A stretch of DNA of 5,448 nt. Source: an uncultured Faecalibacterium sp. (GTDB lineage Bacteria; Bacillota; Clostridia; Oscillospirales; Ruminococcaceae). Location: assembly GCA_934525325.1 (NCBI GenBank), contig CAKSZE010000081.1:1-5448 (forward strand), given 5' to 3'. Both the position numbers and the translations under genes were made by a program. The notes under the pieces are model-generated. The model did no database searches. It was not told where the DNA came from and was given only the letters and a program-made list of their open reading frames with translations. Shown here piece by piece: positions 4,909 through 5,448 of this stretch. Position 1 is the first letter of the stretch, and each line of letters begins with the position of its first letter.

Positions 4909-5448
4909 TTACTTGGTGCCGTAGATACGGTCGCCTGCATCGCCCAGACCGGGTACGATGTAGCCATTCTCGTTCAGGCAGTCGTCCTGTGCACCCAGAT
5001 AGATGTCCACATCGGGGTGTGCCTCGTGCAGAGCCTTGATGCCCTCCGGTGCGCCCAGCAGACCGATGAACTTGATGCGCTTTGCGCCGTGCTTCTTGAT
5101 CTGGGTGATGGCGTCGATGGCGCTGCCGCCGGTAGCCAGCATGGGGTCCAGCACCAGAACGTCGCGCTCGGCGATATCCTGCGGCAGCTTGCAGAAGTAC
5201 TCCACGGGCTGCAGGGTCTTTTCGTCGCGGTACAGGCCGATGAAGCCAACCTTGGCGGCAGGCAGCAGGGTCAGCATACCGTCCAGCATACCCATGCCGG
5301 CACGCAGGATGGGCACCAGCGCCAGCTTGCGGCCTGCCAGCACCTTGGTCTTTGCCATGGTAATGGGAGTCTCGATCTCCACCTCTTCCAGCGGCAGATC
5401 GCGGGTAGCTTCATAGCACAGCAGAGTTGCGATCTCACCAACGAGGTC
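4909..5448 (-). CDS. upp: Uracil phosphoribosyltransferase, 5' end outside window
   Basis: The frame is open to the right edge, giving 179 codons plus the stop; a full Upp has about 209 residues, so roughly 30 N-terminal residues are missing. The visible part begins [19 protein letters not shown] and contains the family sequence [14 protein letters not shown], the PRPP-binding motif [12 protein letters not shown], and the C-terminal uracil-site signature [17 protein letters not shown]. The enzyme converts uracil and PRPP to UMP in the cytoplasmic pyrimidine salvage pathway. It is convergent with the MATE gene and shares its terminator. A GTG codon at 5380-5382 is an internal valine ([11 protein letters not shown]), not the start. 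All key motifs are intact and nothing is unusual. The promoter and any upstream regulatory leader are not in the window. Confidence 0.97.
   Translation of the reverse strand, partial: DLVGEIATLLCYEATRDLPLEEVEIETPITMAKTKVLAGRKLALVPILRAGMGMLDGMLTLLPAAKVGFIGLYRDEKTLQPVEYFCKLPQDIAERDVLVLDPMLATGGSAIDAITQIKKHGAKRIKFIGLLGAPEGIKALHEAHPDVDIYLGAQDDCLNENGYIVPGLGDAGDRIYGTK

Noticed and set aside
4909..5382. Short 157-codon version of upp starting at GTG 5380-5382
   Set aside because: Conserved Upp sequence ([11 protein letters not shown]) continues in frame upstream to the window edge, so the GTG is an internal valine.

Overview
The window looks like chromosomal DNA from a GC-rich, low-complexity-poor anaerobic Firmicute of the Oscillospiraceae/Ruminococcaceae type. 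Codon use and the style of the proteins remind me of Faecalibacterium, Gemmiger or Subdoligranulum, but this is an impression and not a database match. The ylxM-ffh-rpsP-khpA gene order is the conserved Firmicutes arrangement and supports that phylum.

Layout. Positions 1-2220 (minus strand) hold a housekeeping operon read right to left: ylxM, ffh (SRP54 GTPase), rpsP (ribosomal protein bS16) and the start of khpA (KH-domain RNA-binding protein), which runs off the left edge. A near-consensus sigma-A promoter (TTGACA, 17 nt, TATACT with an extended -10 TG) sits upstream of ylxM at about 2290-2318. Positions 2221-2571 are a divergent intergenic region. It also carries a weaker plus-strand promoter and a structured leader with a terminator-like hairpin plus T-tract and a second, 12-bp hairpin. 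Positions 2572-4850 (plus strand) hold a two-gene unit: a cysteine-synthase-fold protein with a GTG start, then a 442-aa MATE-family transporter 38 nt downstream. A 19-bp bidirectional terminator (4854-4897) separates this unit from a convergent upp gene (uracil phosphoribosyltransferase) whose 5' end lies beyond the right edge.

How the genes work together. The minus-strand operon makes the protein-targeting GTPase, its small HTH partner, a ribosomal protein and an RNA chaperone-like protein, all linked to translation and membrane-protein targeting. The plus-strand pair is the accessory part.

Main point of interest. The CysK-like protein keeps the fold-type II scaffold over its full length, but the lysine that should carry pyridoxal phosphate is an arginine (CGG codon at 2710-2712). 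The SGNTG substrate loop, the QQF motif and the SSG motif are also altered. It looks like an intact, selected pseudoenzyme, possibly a sensor or partner protein, expressed behind an attenuator-like leader together with a MATE exporter.
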